The notes under the pieces were generated by a model. That model made no database searches, was not told where the DNA came from, and saw only the letters and a list, made by a program, of their open reading frames with translations. Shown piece after piece: positions 36,200 through 44,802 of a stretch of 64,000 nt of DNA. The first letter of the stretch is position 1, and each line of letters begins with the position of its first letter. This DNA is from Dehalococcoidia bacterium (lineage in GTDB: Bacteria > Chloroflexota > Dehalococcoidia > Lucifugimonadales > Australimonadaceae): NCBI GenBank assembly GCA_022449765.1, contig JAKUPZ010000004.1:1-64000 (forward strand), written 5' to 3'. Made by a program: the position numbers and the translations under genes.

Positions 36200-38209
36200 A
36201 TGCGAATTCTTTTTTTGATTCTTATACTAATGTCCATTGGCCTAGTAGCGTGTTCCCAAGAAAACGCATCCGAAGTGGCTCCAGTTCAAATTGAAATCAC
36301 CCCTACGCCAATATCTACTCCTACTCCAGCAAGTATTTTTGAGGAAAATTTCACCCTTAAGGATTGTAATTTTTCAATACAAACGCGCCGAAAATACCAA
36401 TGCGGGTACCTCCAGGTCCCTCTCGATTACGGTGAGCCTGACGGCCTTAAAATTGATATCTCCATAGCTATTTTCTACGCAGAAAATCCTACTTCAAAGG
36501 AGAACCCGCTTGCCTATTTGCATGGAGGACCAGGTTCACATTCATTAGAAACCATACCTTTCATCTTTAACTCAGTATTCTCTTCACTTGCTTCTACGAG
36601 AGATTTGGTGTTTTTTGACCAACGAGGAGTAGGTACTTCAAAACCATCATTAAATTGCCCTGAAGTAATAGATGACACCATTTCCTCGCTGAATATCAAG
36701 CAATCTATAGAAGATCAACAAGCTTCATTCATGAGCGCGTTGCGCAAATGCCACGATAGATTAGTTGAAGAAGGTATAAATTTTTCTCATTTCAATACTC
36801 TTTCGAGTGCACGTGATGCAAATAGCATAAGGAACGCATTGGGGTACGAAGTATGGGATCTATTAGGAGTTTCATACGGAACTAGGCTCGCACAGACAAT
36901 AATGCGGGAGTTCCCTGAAAGTATCGGTAAAGTTGTATTAGATTCATCGTATGGTTTAGAGCAAGATATCTATGCGTCCGTTCCGCAGCATGCAGATAGG
37001 GCATTCAGACTACTGATAGACCGATGTATTTCTGATACGGAATGTCATGAAAATTACCCACACTTAGAAACGAAGCTGTATCGAGCAGTATCTCAGCTCG
37101 ATGAATATCCCATGCCAGGCAATGCTGTGATGATTAAAGCTGATGCAACATCAAATAATGGGTTTGCTGCGGAGAACATACCCACCCTCATGACCGGGAA
37201 TCGATTCGTATCGGTTCTATTTCAGAGCATGTATCAATCTGAGTTAATCCCCTGGCTTCCAGAGGTAATATCTAATGTTTCCGCTGGGAACGTTGAGGCT
37301 GCAAATATATTGCTCTCAAACGACCTTTCAACTATGCAATATACAAGTCTGGGACAATATTATTCTGTACAATGCCCTGATGAAATAAGCTTTACAAATT
37401 TAGCATTTTTAAGAGAAAGCTCGCGGGAAAGTGAATTTTTTAGGAAACTTTTTGACAGCCAAGACCTTTACGCCAAAGAGCACATAAGTATCTGTGAATT
37501 TTGGGATGCTTCTTCTTCCGCCTGGAAGGAAAACCAACCCGTAGTAAGCAGTATTCCTTCTTTAATCCTTACAGGAGAATTCGACCCAATTACACCGCCC
37601 TCTGACGGTGAAACAGTTGCTGGTAATTTGAGTAATTCGTCTTTTGTAATCATCCCAGGAGCAAGCCACGGGGTCCTTTTCTCCAGTGCCTGTGCCCTAT
37701 TCATAGCTACAGAATTCTTAAAGAGTCCTGTTAGACCCGACAGGTTGGATACTGAATGTGCGAATGGCATCGGCAATATTGATTGGGTTACACCTCTGAA
37801 AAAAACAGGCTTTCAAGCATATAGTGACCCCATTTCAGGAATCGAAAGTATTAAGCCTGAAGGATGGGATAATCAAGCGCCAGGGTTTTTCTCTAGAACA
37901 TCCTTAGGGCTTGTTGGCCTGGCTCAACAAATAGTACCGGGTACGACGGCAGAAGACTTGCTTCCTACGCTTGTTGAGTCCTTTGGGGTTGCAGCAAGTA
38001 ACACTGATCTTGGGGAAATAAAAACAGATTTATATTCATGGGGTATTACTGAAATTTCCTCCAATGGGCAAATCACTATTCTTGCTACTACAACTATAGG
38101 TTCGAGCGCAGCCGTTGTGCTTGCATCAGGTCTTCCAAGCCAGCGAAATGACCTAATTGAAAGCATTTTAAGGCCAGTGACAAAATATTTTAGAGTTCAG
38201 TATAAATAG
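36200..38209 (+). CDS. Lipoprotein alpha/beta hydrolase (TAP-like peptidase family)
   Basis: A 669-residue exported protein. From the ATG 36200 the protein starts MRILFLILILMSIGLVAC, a lipoprotein signal with a lipobox; the frame is open 42 bases upstream, but a TATACT box at 36184-36189 lies inside that part. A Thr/Pro linker follows. The hydrolase fold has AYLHGGPG (oxyanion loop), FFDQRGVG, nucleophile elbow LGVSYGTRL, and a C-terminal TAP-like segment GEFDPITPPSDG with GASHGVLF (Asp, His). About 120 residues of unrecognised sequence follow. The family includes prolyl/tripeptidyl aminopeptidases, suggesting surface peptide breakdown. Confidence 0.82.
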   Translation: MRILFLILILMSIGLVACSQENASEVAPVQIEITPTPISTPTPASIFEENFTLKDCNFSIQTRRKYQCGYLQVPLDYGEPDGLKIDISIAIFYAENPTSKENPLAYLHGGPGSHSLETIPFIFNSVFSSLASTRDLVFFDQRGVGTSKPSLNCPEVIDDTISSLNIKQSIEDQQASFMSALRKCHDRLVEEGINFSHFNTLSSARDANSIRNALGYEVWDLLGVSYGTRLAQTIMREFPESIGKVVLDSSYGLEQDIYASVPQHADRAFRLLIDRCISDTECHENYPHLETKLYRAVSQLDEYPMPGNAVMIKADATSNNGFAAENIPTLMTGNRFVSVLFQSMYQSELIPWLPEVISNVSAGNVEAANILLSNDLSTMQYTSLGQYYSVQCPDEISFTNLAFLRESSRESEFFRKLFDSQDLYAKEHISICEFWDASSSAWKENQPVVSSIPSLILTGEFDPITPPSDGETVAGNLSNSSFVIIPGASHGVLFSSACALFIATEFLKSPVRPDRLDTECANGIGNIDWVTPLKKTGFQAYSDPISGIESIKPEGWDNQAPGFFSRTSLGLVGLAQQIVPGTTAEDLLPTLVESFGVAASNTDLGEIKTDLYSWGITEISSNGQITILATTTIGSSAAVVLASGLPSQRNDLIESILRPVTKYFRVQYK

Positions 38210-38251
38210 TCTATAGACTTATTGATAAGAGCTAACATTACATAAAATATA

Positions 38252-38746
38252 TTATTTTATTAAGTTGAATATTGGTGGCGATAAAAACCCCGCGACAAAA
38301 GGAAATGGCAAGTTAACAATCATTCGACTCCATGTAAAAGCTCCGCCAAGAAAGGGCCATTCCCACATTACAGTTCTTGTAATTGGAATTGTATTCCAAG
38401 CCGTAATAAAAGCCGCTACTGGACCAACTCCTGCACCGGACAAAAAAACTGATCCTGCCAACGGGATCACCACGTAGGGACCGCCTGGTATCAATACGCC
38501 GACAACCGTCCCGATTAATATCCCTGTAAGTCCCGATTCGTTCCCCATCCATTTCGTAATTATTTCTTCAGGAAGGATTACCTGGGTCATTGCAGAAAGC
38601 GCCATACCAAGGATCAGCATTTTGCCAACTGTCTTAAGCAGTAATGCGCTTGTTATAACGCCTTCTCGAATCCCAGAAAATCCATGCCTTTGCAATACAA
38701 ATACTGAAGCTAAAAGAACTAAAACAGCAAGTAAATAGGTACTCAT
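38252..38746 (-). CDS. Half-size ArsP/YraQ-type permease (second half)
   Basis: A 164-residue membrane protein with about four to five hydrophobic segments. It contains LIGTVVGVLIPGGPYVVIPLAG followed by a Gly/Ala-rich helix, the pattern of the ArsP_1 (DUF318) permease repeat, where a P-x-C-S-C-type loop is here PGGPYV. Full-length members are ~300-350 residues with two such repeats. This gene encodes one repeat and the overlapping upstream gene encodes the other. Known members export methylarsenicals or are linked to metal homeostasis; the substrate here is unknown. Confidence 0.7.
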   Translation of the reverse strand: MSTYLLAVLVLLASVFVLQRHGFSGIREGVITSALLLKTVGKMLILGMALSAMTQVILPEEIITKWMGNESGLTGILIGTVVGVLIPGGPYVVIPLAGSVFLSGAGVGPVAAFITAWNTIPITRTVMWEWPFLGGAFTWSRMIVNLPFPFVAGFLSPPIFNLIK

Positions 38747-39330
38747 GAGTCAGACGTCTCAGATTTACCGATTTTTGCTCTTGCTGACTCCTGTGCACTC
38801 CGTGGCATCATTCTAAAAACAATTGGAACTAACACCACAGACACTAAGACTAACCAAATGGTGGCAAATGTCCTTGCGAGTGCAAGTGGTATTCCAAGAA
38901 ATGGAACTTCATATACCAAAAATCGATTTACCGTAAACATATTCCTTGCAGCTGTGAAGGCAGCTATAGAACCGATTCCAGCTCCTCCGTGCATCAACGC
39001 TGCAGCTATAGGGTACATAACGTAAGGACCTCCCGGGGAAAGTGCTCCAGCAGCAGCACCAATGAGAAAGCCTTTGACCGAAGCTTCATCTCCCATCCAT
39101 CGACCAACAGTCGCTGGAGGGAACAAAATCGTAAGTAGTCCGGCCAGAATAAAACCCAATGTTAGTGCCGGAGCAGCAGTTCCAAATAATTCAAAGGTAG
39201 TGATACCGCCTTCAATCACCCCAGAAATACCGTGTACTAGTAGTACCAAGCTTGTAACTAGCGTCAGTAAGAAAACCATCGTCAAAAATGAAGGGTCTTT
39301 CCACCAAGGTTTTTTAGAATTCTGGCGCAT
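38743..39330 (-). CDS. Half-size ArsP/YraQ-type permease (first half)
   Basis: A 195-residue membrane protein with an N-terminal basic stretch (KKPWWKDP), about five hydrophobic segments and a charged tail. The core AAAGALSPGGPYVMYPIAAAL is the same repeat as in the next gene, seen with FLIGAA before and IAAFTAARN after. The stop overlaps the start of the second half by four bases, so the pair is made together and probably forms a heterodimeric permease equivalent to one ArsP protein. It is not a frameshifted single gene: both halves have their own start and complete ends. Confidence 0.72.
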   Translation of the reverse strand: MRQNSKKPWWKDPSFLTMVFLLTLVTSLVLLVHGISGVIEGGITTFELFGTAAPALTLGFILAGLLTILFPPATVGRWMGDEASVKGFLIGAAAGALSPGGPYVMYPIAAALMHGGAGIGSIAAFTAARNMFTVNRFLVYEVPFLGIPLALARTFATIWLVLVSVVLVPIVFRMMPRSAQESARAKIGKSETSDS

Positions 39331-39360
39331 AAATCCTATTCTCCCAGCAACTGGTACAGC

Positions 39361-40308
39361 TTAGTTGAATATGTATTCTATCTCCAATACAGGAGCGGAA
39401 GGTCCGGTCCTACTAGAAAACCGTTTAGCCGTAATGGATTCAGATTCATCACCAATTAAGATCCAACCATAATTGCGATGTGTACCATTTATCCAATTCT
39501 GCACATCTTCATTCAACCTAGGCCCTGACCAAGTATATGAACCCGGGCCCTTCACCATAGAGACTGCAGAGGGCTCAATTTCAAAATCACCCCCGCGTTT
39601 AATCCAAGCATGCCCAGGGTGGATACGATTCTTCCATGTTGCATCCAGCCCTTGAATTGTTCCTCCAGCTCCTTCTCCCTGTGCGCCTTGTGAACTGCCC
39701 TCAGACCATTCATTAGTTAATTTATATAGAGCTACTTGAAAAGCGCCTTCACGGGCTCTGTCCATTTCCAATGATAGTTCGACATTCACCACCTGTGACT
39801 TGGAATTAATGCTGCTTGGTATATCGAACATGATTAACGCTCTACGTGAGTCACTTTGATTATTATTACCTGCGAAAATAAATTGACCACCTCCGTTAGA
39901 GACTTTTGAGCTCTCCGAGTAAATAGTAGTGTCTTTCAATGGCTTCAATTCAGTTTTTATCGAATTCGAAAGCGCAGGAGTGGGGGTTGGCAAAGCTGTA
40001 GGAGTGGGGGTTGGCAAAGCTGTAGCAGTAGGTGTTGGCAAAGCTGTAGCAGTAGGTTTTGGCAAAGCTGTGGGCGTAGGTGCTGGCAACGCCGTGGGAC
40101 TAGCTGTGGGCGTGATGTTCAAGGGCGAGGTAATGGGAGGAGTCAAAGTCGGCAGAGTAGGAGAAATTGTAATTGAATCCGTGCCTGAATTATTCGCACA
40201 GCTTAGGCCAAAAATTCCCAACAACAAGAGAAGGACAATCAGAATACTCAAAGGCCTTTTCAATTTTATGGGGATTCGAATTGATTCCGTTCTCATAGAG
40301 CATCTCAT
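39361..40308 (-). CDS. Lipoprotein with Pro/Thr repeat linker and DNRLRE/CBM96-like domain
   Basis: A 315-residue exported protein. The signal ends LGIFGLSC, with Cys37 as the lipid site. Residues ~45-115 are a Pro/Thr/Ala linker containing five copies of an eight-residue repeat. The C-terminal ~190 residues resemble the DNRLRE domain (also called CBM96-like): LKPLKDTTIYSES at the start, RALIMFDIPSSI, LSLEMDRAREGAFQVALYKL, WSGPRLNEDVQNWING and a closing VLEIEYIFN. Such domains bind polysaccharide or extend surface proteins. Only 22 bases separate it from the divergent mutase gene. Confidence 0.72.
   Translation of the reverse strand: MRCSMRTESIRIPIKLKRPLSILIVLLLLLGIFGLSCANNSGTDSITISPTLPTLTPPITSPLNITPTASPTALPAPTPTALPKPTATALPTPTATALPTPTPTALPTPTPALSNSIKTELKPLKDTTIYSESSKVSNGGGQFIFAGNNNQSDSRRALIMFDIPSSINSKSQVVNVELSLEMDRAREGAFQVALYKLTNEWSEGSSQGAQGEGAGGTIQGLDATWKNRIHPGHAWIKRGGDFEIEPSAVSMVKGPGSYTWSGPRLNEDVQNWINGTHRNYGWILIGDESESITAKRFSSRTGPSAPVLEIEYIFN
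39973..40092 (-). repeat. Five-copy 24-base tandem repeat coding for Pro/Thr octapeptides
   Basis: 120 bases made of five adjacent 24-base units inside the lipoprotein gene, coding octapeptides of the form ALPTPTPT with small changes (ALPAPTPT, ALPKPTAT, ALPTPTAT, ALPTPTPT, ALPTPTPA). The units differ by few bases, so they arose by recent slippage or unequal exchange. Unit length is a whole number of codons, so copy-number change would keep the frame. Confidence 0.9.
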
Positions 40309-40318
40309 TACTTAGGGC

Positions 40319-40324
40319 TATAAT
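40319..40324 (+). promoter_or_regulatory. Consensus -10 box of the mutase gene, leaderless spacing
   Basis: A perfect TATAAT six bases before the ATG at 40331. No ribosome-binding site lies in the 22-base gap between the divergent genes. The same six-base spacing is found before birA. Transcription would start at or next to the A of the ATG. Confidence 0.5.
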
Positions 40325-40330
40325 CATGGC

Positions 40331-43252
40331 ATGAATAGACCTCTCCGTTTCATTATAGCTACACCCATATGCGATGGGCACGATGTTGCTGCTGCTGCAA
40401 TTACCAGGATTCTTCGGTTGGAGGGAGCACAAGCCGTTTATATTGGCTTCAACAAAACTCCTTATCAAATAGCAAAAGCTGCTTCTGAAGAAGACGCTAC
40501 AGCTATCGCCATCAGCACTTATAACGGCGGTCATGTGGCTTTCTTGAAAGAACTTGTTCAAGAGCTCAAAAGACAAGGAATCAACGATATTCCTATTTTT
40601 GTGGGGGGAGGAGGCACTATCCTTGAAAAAGAAATTGAGCCTCTCAAGAAAATTGGTATTACTAAGGTCTATCGCCCTCCATTAGATTTGACAGATGCAA
40701 TTCGAGACATGATCTCCATTGCTTCCACTCATTCCTATAAGGAACCATCACCCAATGGATCACCATCTCGAATACTGGCACAAACCCTTACATTAATTGA
40801 AGCCGAGGAATTGAGTACCACTTACCCAAAGAATGCGTCCATACCTCCGTTGGTATGGGGTATTGGTGGTAGAGGCGGTGCGGGCAAGAGTACACTTATC
40901 GACGAGCTTATTTTAAGGTTCCTAATTTCTACTGAGGGATCCATCGCAATATTAACTGCGGACCCTACTCTCGGCGATCGATTGAGAATGATTCACTGCT
41001 ATAATCCAAGGGTGTTTATGCGGTCCGTTTCAGTACGACCTGGGGAAAGCACTAGTGGAAAACTAGCACCGCTGATCACCAAAATACGAGAAAATGGATA
41101 CCAATTAATACTCGTCGAATCTGTGGGTCTTGGTCAAAACGAGTTAGGCGTTGCACCTATTGTAGATTCTTCTATCTTTTGTATGACGCCAGAGTACGGA
41201 ACTGATATCCAGCTTGAAAAAGAAGCTCTCCTATCTTCAAGTGAAATCGTAGTGATGAATAAAAGGGATTACCCTCAATCCGAAGCCCGTGCAAGGCGCG
41301 TACAGCAGTTCATTACGTCGGGTCAAAAATTCTTCTTAACTGAAGCAAAGCACTTTGGTGATCCAGGAGTAAATGAGCTTTTTACAGAAATCGCGCAACG
41401 GTCGGAATTAGGTTCTAATCCTATAGAATTACCTGCATCTCAATTCGTCGAGCAAATTCCATTTAACCGTCGTTCCTACTTGGGTTCAATCGTTGATACT
41501 CATCGCAAGTACTATGAAGATTATGAAAATCTTGGTCAATCTGAGCTTGATGGAATTCAAGCGCAATTCGATCAAATTTGGGACAAATATGGATTTAATG
41601 GAGATTTGTCTGGCTGCAGAATTGAGAATGGTATTGCATATAGAGAAGTCGACAATGGTGAGATCCCAGTCGCCAGAAAGACTACTACTGGCATATGGGT
41701 GCCCGTAATTGGAATACCTCATAAGAATTCGAGTCTCAATGAAATTGTTCGATATGTAAGTCGGCAAAATGTTCCAGGTTCTTTCCCTTACACAGAAGGA
41801 GCTTATCAATTCAGAAGAAAAGATGAAGACCCTATAAGAATGTTTGCAGGTTTAGGGTTACCTGAAACGACGAATCAAAGATTCCATTTACTCGCAAAAG
41901 GGCATGGTTCTCCACGCCTCTCTACCGCATTTGATTCTTTGACTCTATACGGCCTCGATTCTGATGAACCCGGAGCCGCTGCAAAAGTTGGAGAAGGTGG
42001 AGTCGCTGTCGATACTATAGACGATATGCTCCGCCTCTACGACGGGTTTGACCTAGAGAGCACTTCTGTATCTCTCACAATGAATGGACCAGCGCCGACG
42101 ATAATGGCTATGTACCTCGCTGCGGCAAAGCGCCGTGGTTTTGATTGGTCAAAATTAAGAGGGACTATTCAAACAGATATATTTAAAGAGCTACAAGCCC
42201 AAAATGAAGCTCAATTCCCTCTTGAACCGTCCTTACGCCTTATTGGCGACATGGTGGAATTCATGATGCCTAATGTACCTTCGTGGTATCCAATTTCGAT
42301 ATCGGGCTACCATATAGGTGAAGCTGGTGCAAATCCAATTCAAGAATTGGCATTCACTCTAGCTAATGGATTAACTTACATTGAGGTATTTAAATCTAGA
42401 GGATTGTCAGTCGAAGAGTTTACCAAGAAGTTCTCATTCTTCTTTACCTCTGGTTCAGAGCTAGAATTCAATGTTCTTGGCAGGGTGGCCAGGCGTATTT
42501 GGGCTGTAGCTCTCAAAAAATATTATGGAGTTGAAGGAAATGGGGCTGCTCTAAAATTTCACAGCCAAACATCGGGGCGTTCATTACAAGATACCGAACC
42601 TCTTCACAATCTGACTCGAGTCGCACTGCAAGCTGAACATGCACTTCACAACAACACTAATTCATTGCACACAAATTCTTACAAAGAAACTTACACCACA
42701 CCTGAAGAAGATGATGCTTTACTGGCAATGGGAAGCCAGCAGATACCTTTGGTTGAAAGTGGCGATTTTGGTTATATTGAAAATCTGAATCAAGGATCCT
42801 ATGGACTATCATATTTGGAAGATGCGGTTGAGAGCGCGGTTCATCAAATTTTCACTGAAATAAATATGCAGGGCGGAGTAATACCCGCTATCGAAAATGA
42901 ATATTTCCGAACCGCTATTCAAGAAGAAGTCCAAAGAGAGCGCAAAGCGATGCGAGAGGGAGAGCGCAAAATCATTGGCGTGAATTACCTTTCCAACTCA
43001 TCCTCACTGAGACCGCGTGGGCAGCTTGTTAATATTCCAATGAAACAAAAACGACATCAAATAAAACGTACCAAAAATTTCAAAGCCGACAATCAAACTA
43101 ATGCAGCGGTTTCATTGAGAAATTTACAAAAAGTTGCTATGTCGGACGGTAATGTATTTGAGTCACTTTTAGGTGCGGTTGAATACGCAACCGTTGGTCA
43201 AATCACCAATGCACTTTCTGAAGTGTGGGGTAAATTCCGCCCAAGTATGTAG
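40331..43252 (+). CDS. icmF: Fused adenosylcobalamin acyl-CoA mutase with G-protein chaperone (IcmF type)
   Basis: A 973-residue fusion. Residues 1-130 form a B12-binding domain (DGH at 15-17; the usual last Gly of D-x-H-x-x-G is Ala20). Residues ~170-420 are a MeaB-like GTPase with P-loop GGRGGAGKST at 179-188 and NKRD. From about 490 comes the mutase TIM barrel, including GTIQTDIFKE, ISISGYHIGEAGANP, TSGRSLQ and NNTNSLHTNSY. Phe505 (DPIRMFAG) stands where methylmalonyl-CoA mutase has Tyr89, which favours an isobutyryl-type substrate. It rearranges acyl-CoA carbon skeletons by radical chemistry. A class II aldolase follows after nine bases. Confidence 0.9.
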   Translation: MNRPLRFIIATPICDGHDVAAAAITRILRLEGAQAVYIGFNKTPYQIAKAASEEDATAIAISTYNGGHVAFLKELVQELKRQGINDIPIFVGGGGTILEKEIEPLKKIGITKVYRPPLDLTDAIRDMISIASTHSYKEPSPNGSPSRILAQTLTLIEAEELSTTYPKNASIPPLVWGIGGRGGAGKSTLIDELILRFLISTEGSIAILTADPTLGDRLRMIHCYNPRVFMRSVSVRPGESTSGKLAPLITKIRENGYQLILVESVGLGQNELGVAPIVDSSIFCMTPEYGTDIQLEKEALLSSSEIVVMNKRDYPQSEARARRVQQFITSGQKFFLTEAKHFGDPGVNELFTEIAQRSELGSNPIELPASQFVEQIPFNRRSYLGSIVDTHRKYYEDYENLGQSELDGIQAQFDQIWDKYGFNGDLSGCRIENGIAYREVDNGEIPVARKTTTGIWVPVIGIPHKNSSLNEIVRYVSRQNVPGSFPYTEGAYQFRRKDEDPIRMFAGLGLPETTNQRFHLLAKGHGSPRLSTAFDSLTLYGLDSDEPGAAAKVGEGGVAVDTIDDMLRLYDGFDLESTSVSLTMNGPAPTIMAMYLAAAKRRGFDWSKLRGTIQTDIFKELQAQNEAQFPLEPSLRLIGDMVEFMMPNVPSWYPISISGYHIGEAGANPIQELAFTLANGLTYIEVFKSRGLSVEEFTKKFSFFFTSGSELEFNVLGRVARRIWAVALKKYYGVEGNGAALKFHSQTSGRSLQDTEPLHNLTRVALQAEHALHNNTNSLHTNSYKETYTTPEEDDALLAMGSQQIPLVESGDFGYIENLNQGSYGLSYLEDAVESAVHQIFTEINMQGGVIPAIENEYFRTAIQEEVQRERKAMREGERKIIGVNYLSNSSSLRPRGQLVNIPMKQKRHQIKRTKNFKADNQTNAAVSLRNLQKVAMSDGNVFESLLGAVEYATVGQITNALSEVWGKFRPSM

Positions 43253-43261
43253 AAAGGTTTT

Positions 43262-43954
43262 ATGTCTAACTTAAATGAACTACGTAATCAAATAGTAAAA
43301 GCATCTTTAGGCTTAGTAAATTCGGGCATTTTAACGAAAAGTAATCATGGGAACATGTCAGTTAGAGTCCCAGGCACCGACACTTTCTTGCTCACTTCGG
43401 TTAGCAATTTATCCCAAATTTCGGAAGAGCAAATTGGCCTATTCGATTTTAATAATCAATTAATTGATGGTTCTGTCGCGCCGACTAGCGCGGAGATAAT
43501 TCCAATGCATGGCATTATCTATCAATCTCGCCCCTCTACAGGCAGTGTCTTGCATACACACTCACGCTTTGCGACTGCTTTCGCAGTAGCTAGTAAAGTT
43601 ATTCCAGTAGCTTATGAGGCCATGGTTCGTTTTGGGTTTGATAGCAGTATCCCAGTCGCGCAGTATGGGCCCAGGGGCTCGCAAGAATCGATTGACAGTA
43701 TCTCCACAATTCTTGATGACCCGATGGTTACTAAAGGTCTCCTTCTTGCAAATCATGGTGTCTTAACATTTGGAAAGACAATTAATGACGCGGTCTCAGC
43801 CAATAACGTAATGGAGGAATCTGCAGAGATAATATTTTATGCAGAGTCACTTGGCGGAGCAAAAGAAATCGATTTTGAGTTAAGGAAAGCTGCCCAGCTG
43901 CGAATGCAAGAATTTGCAGCCCCAAGTATACAAAAAGGAGAGACTTCTTCTTGA
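43262..43954 (+). CDS. Class II aldolase/adducin-domain protein
   Basis: A 230-residue zinc aldolase-fold protein of the FucA/AraD type. Metal-site motifs are GNMSVRV, PMHGIIY, VLHTHSRFA (H-x-H) and LANHGVLTFG (third His). Family members split or epimerise sugar phosphates or decarboxylate keto acids; the substrate is unknown. It sits nine bases after icmF, and its TGA overlaps the TTG start of the next gene. Confidence 0.87.
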   Translation: MSNLNELRNQIVKASLGLVNSGILTKSNHGNMSVRVPGTDTFLLTSVSNLSQISEEQIGLFDFNNQLIDGSVAPTSAEIIPMHGIIYQSRPSTGSVLHTHSRFATAFAVASKVIPVAYEAMVRFGFDSSIPVAQYGPRGSQESIDSISTILDDPMVTKGLLLANHGVLTFGKTINDAVSANNVMEESAEIIFYAESLGGAKEIDFELRKAAQLRMQEFAAPSIQKGETSS

Positions 43955-44802
43955 ATACAGTAAAAATTGGAATCATAAACCGCACGATTAATATGCTAGA
44001 TTTTCTTCTAGGAGACCAAATCAAAATTTATGAATCCCACGGAATCAAAGCTGAGTTTGACCTTGTAGCGGGAAATGAGAGTATTGAATTACTTCTAGAC
44101 GAGAAGCTAGATTTTGTGGTTTCAATTGGAGCTGCAACCCGGGCAATCATGACGAAAAATTCCCCTGTTAGGGTAGCTTTATTGGTACACCAAAATGCTC
44201 CTCACTGGTTTATGGCCCGCTCGGATATAAAATCTGTCAAAAATTTGCGTGGGAAAAAAATTCAAGCAGCGCAACCCGGAAGTGAGCCAGACGTAATGGT
44301 CAGAAAATATATTAGTGAAAACGGGCTAAACCCAGAAGTAGATGTTGAGTTAGTCTATGAAAGAGCCCATCAGGGCTGGAAAAAAAATGGACCAGCCCCA
44401 ATAGAGGATGCGGTTATAGCCCGTACCTTAGAACAAGAAGTTTTAGAGGAAATGGGATATCACACTTTAGTGGAATTGTGCGAGCAGTACCCAAATACTT
44501 TGATTCATGGCCTAGTTACTACAGAGAAAATATTGAAGGAAAAATTCAGTACAGTAGAGGCAATGATCGCCTCTCACAAAATGATAAGTGAATGGATTGA
44601 TGAAGGCCGTGAAGAAGTTCTTGAATTCGTTGAATCTACTTTTAATGTTTCAGAAGAGCGCGCTCGCCGTGCACTTTCTTCAATGAAAGGAAAATTTGTA
44701 GCACGAATGGAGCCATCTGATTTCGGTTCCGTAATCGAATCATCAGCTAAGGCCTTAGGCTCTGTGCCTATCCCAGTTAACCGTCTGATAGCACAGATTT
44801 AA
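43951..44802 (+). CDS. Cytosolic periplasmic-binding-fold protein (NMT1/SsuA-like)
   Basis: A 283-residue protein starting at TTG (TTGA overlap with the aldolase stop; AAAGGAGAG upstream). It has the type II periplasmic binding fold of NMT1/THI5/SsuA proteins: KIGIINRTINMLDFLL, LDFVVSIGAATRAI, SVKNLRGKKIQAAQPGS. There is no signal peptide or lipobox, and no ABC permease or ATPase gene is near. A cytosolic enzyme or sensor is therefore more likely than a transporter component, as with the Pht5-like proteins further on. Function unknown. Confidence 0.7.
   Translation: MNTVKIGIINRTINMLDFLLGDQIKIYESHGIKAEFDLVAGNESIELLLDEKLDFVVSIGAATRAIMTKNSPVRVALLVHQNAPHWFMARSDIKSVKNLRGKKIQAAQPGSEPDVMVRKYISENGLNPEVDVELVYERAHQGWKKNGPAPIEDAVIARTLEQEVLEEMGYHTLVELCEQYPNTLIHGLVTTEKILKEKFSTVEAMIASHKMISEWIDEGREEVLEFVESTFNVSEERARRALSSMKGKFVARMEPSDFGSVIESSAKALGSVPIPVNRLIAQI

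Noticed and set aside
39929-40315. 128-codon plus-strand frame rich in Gly-Val repeats
   Set aside because: It is the complement of the Pro/Thr tandem repeat of the lipoprotein gene, not a gene of its own.
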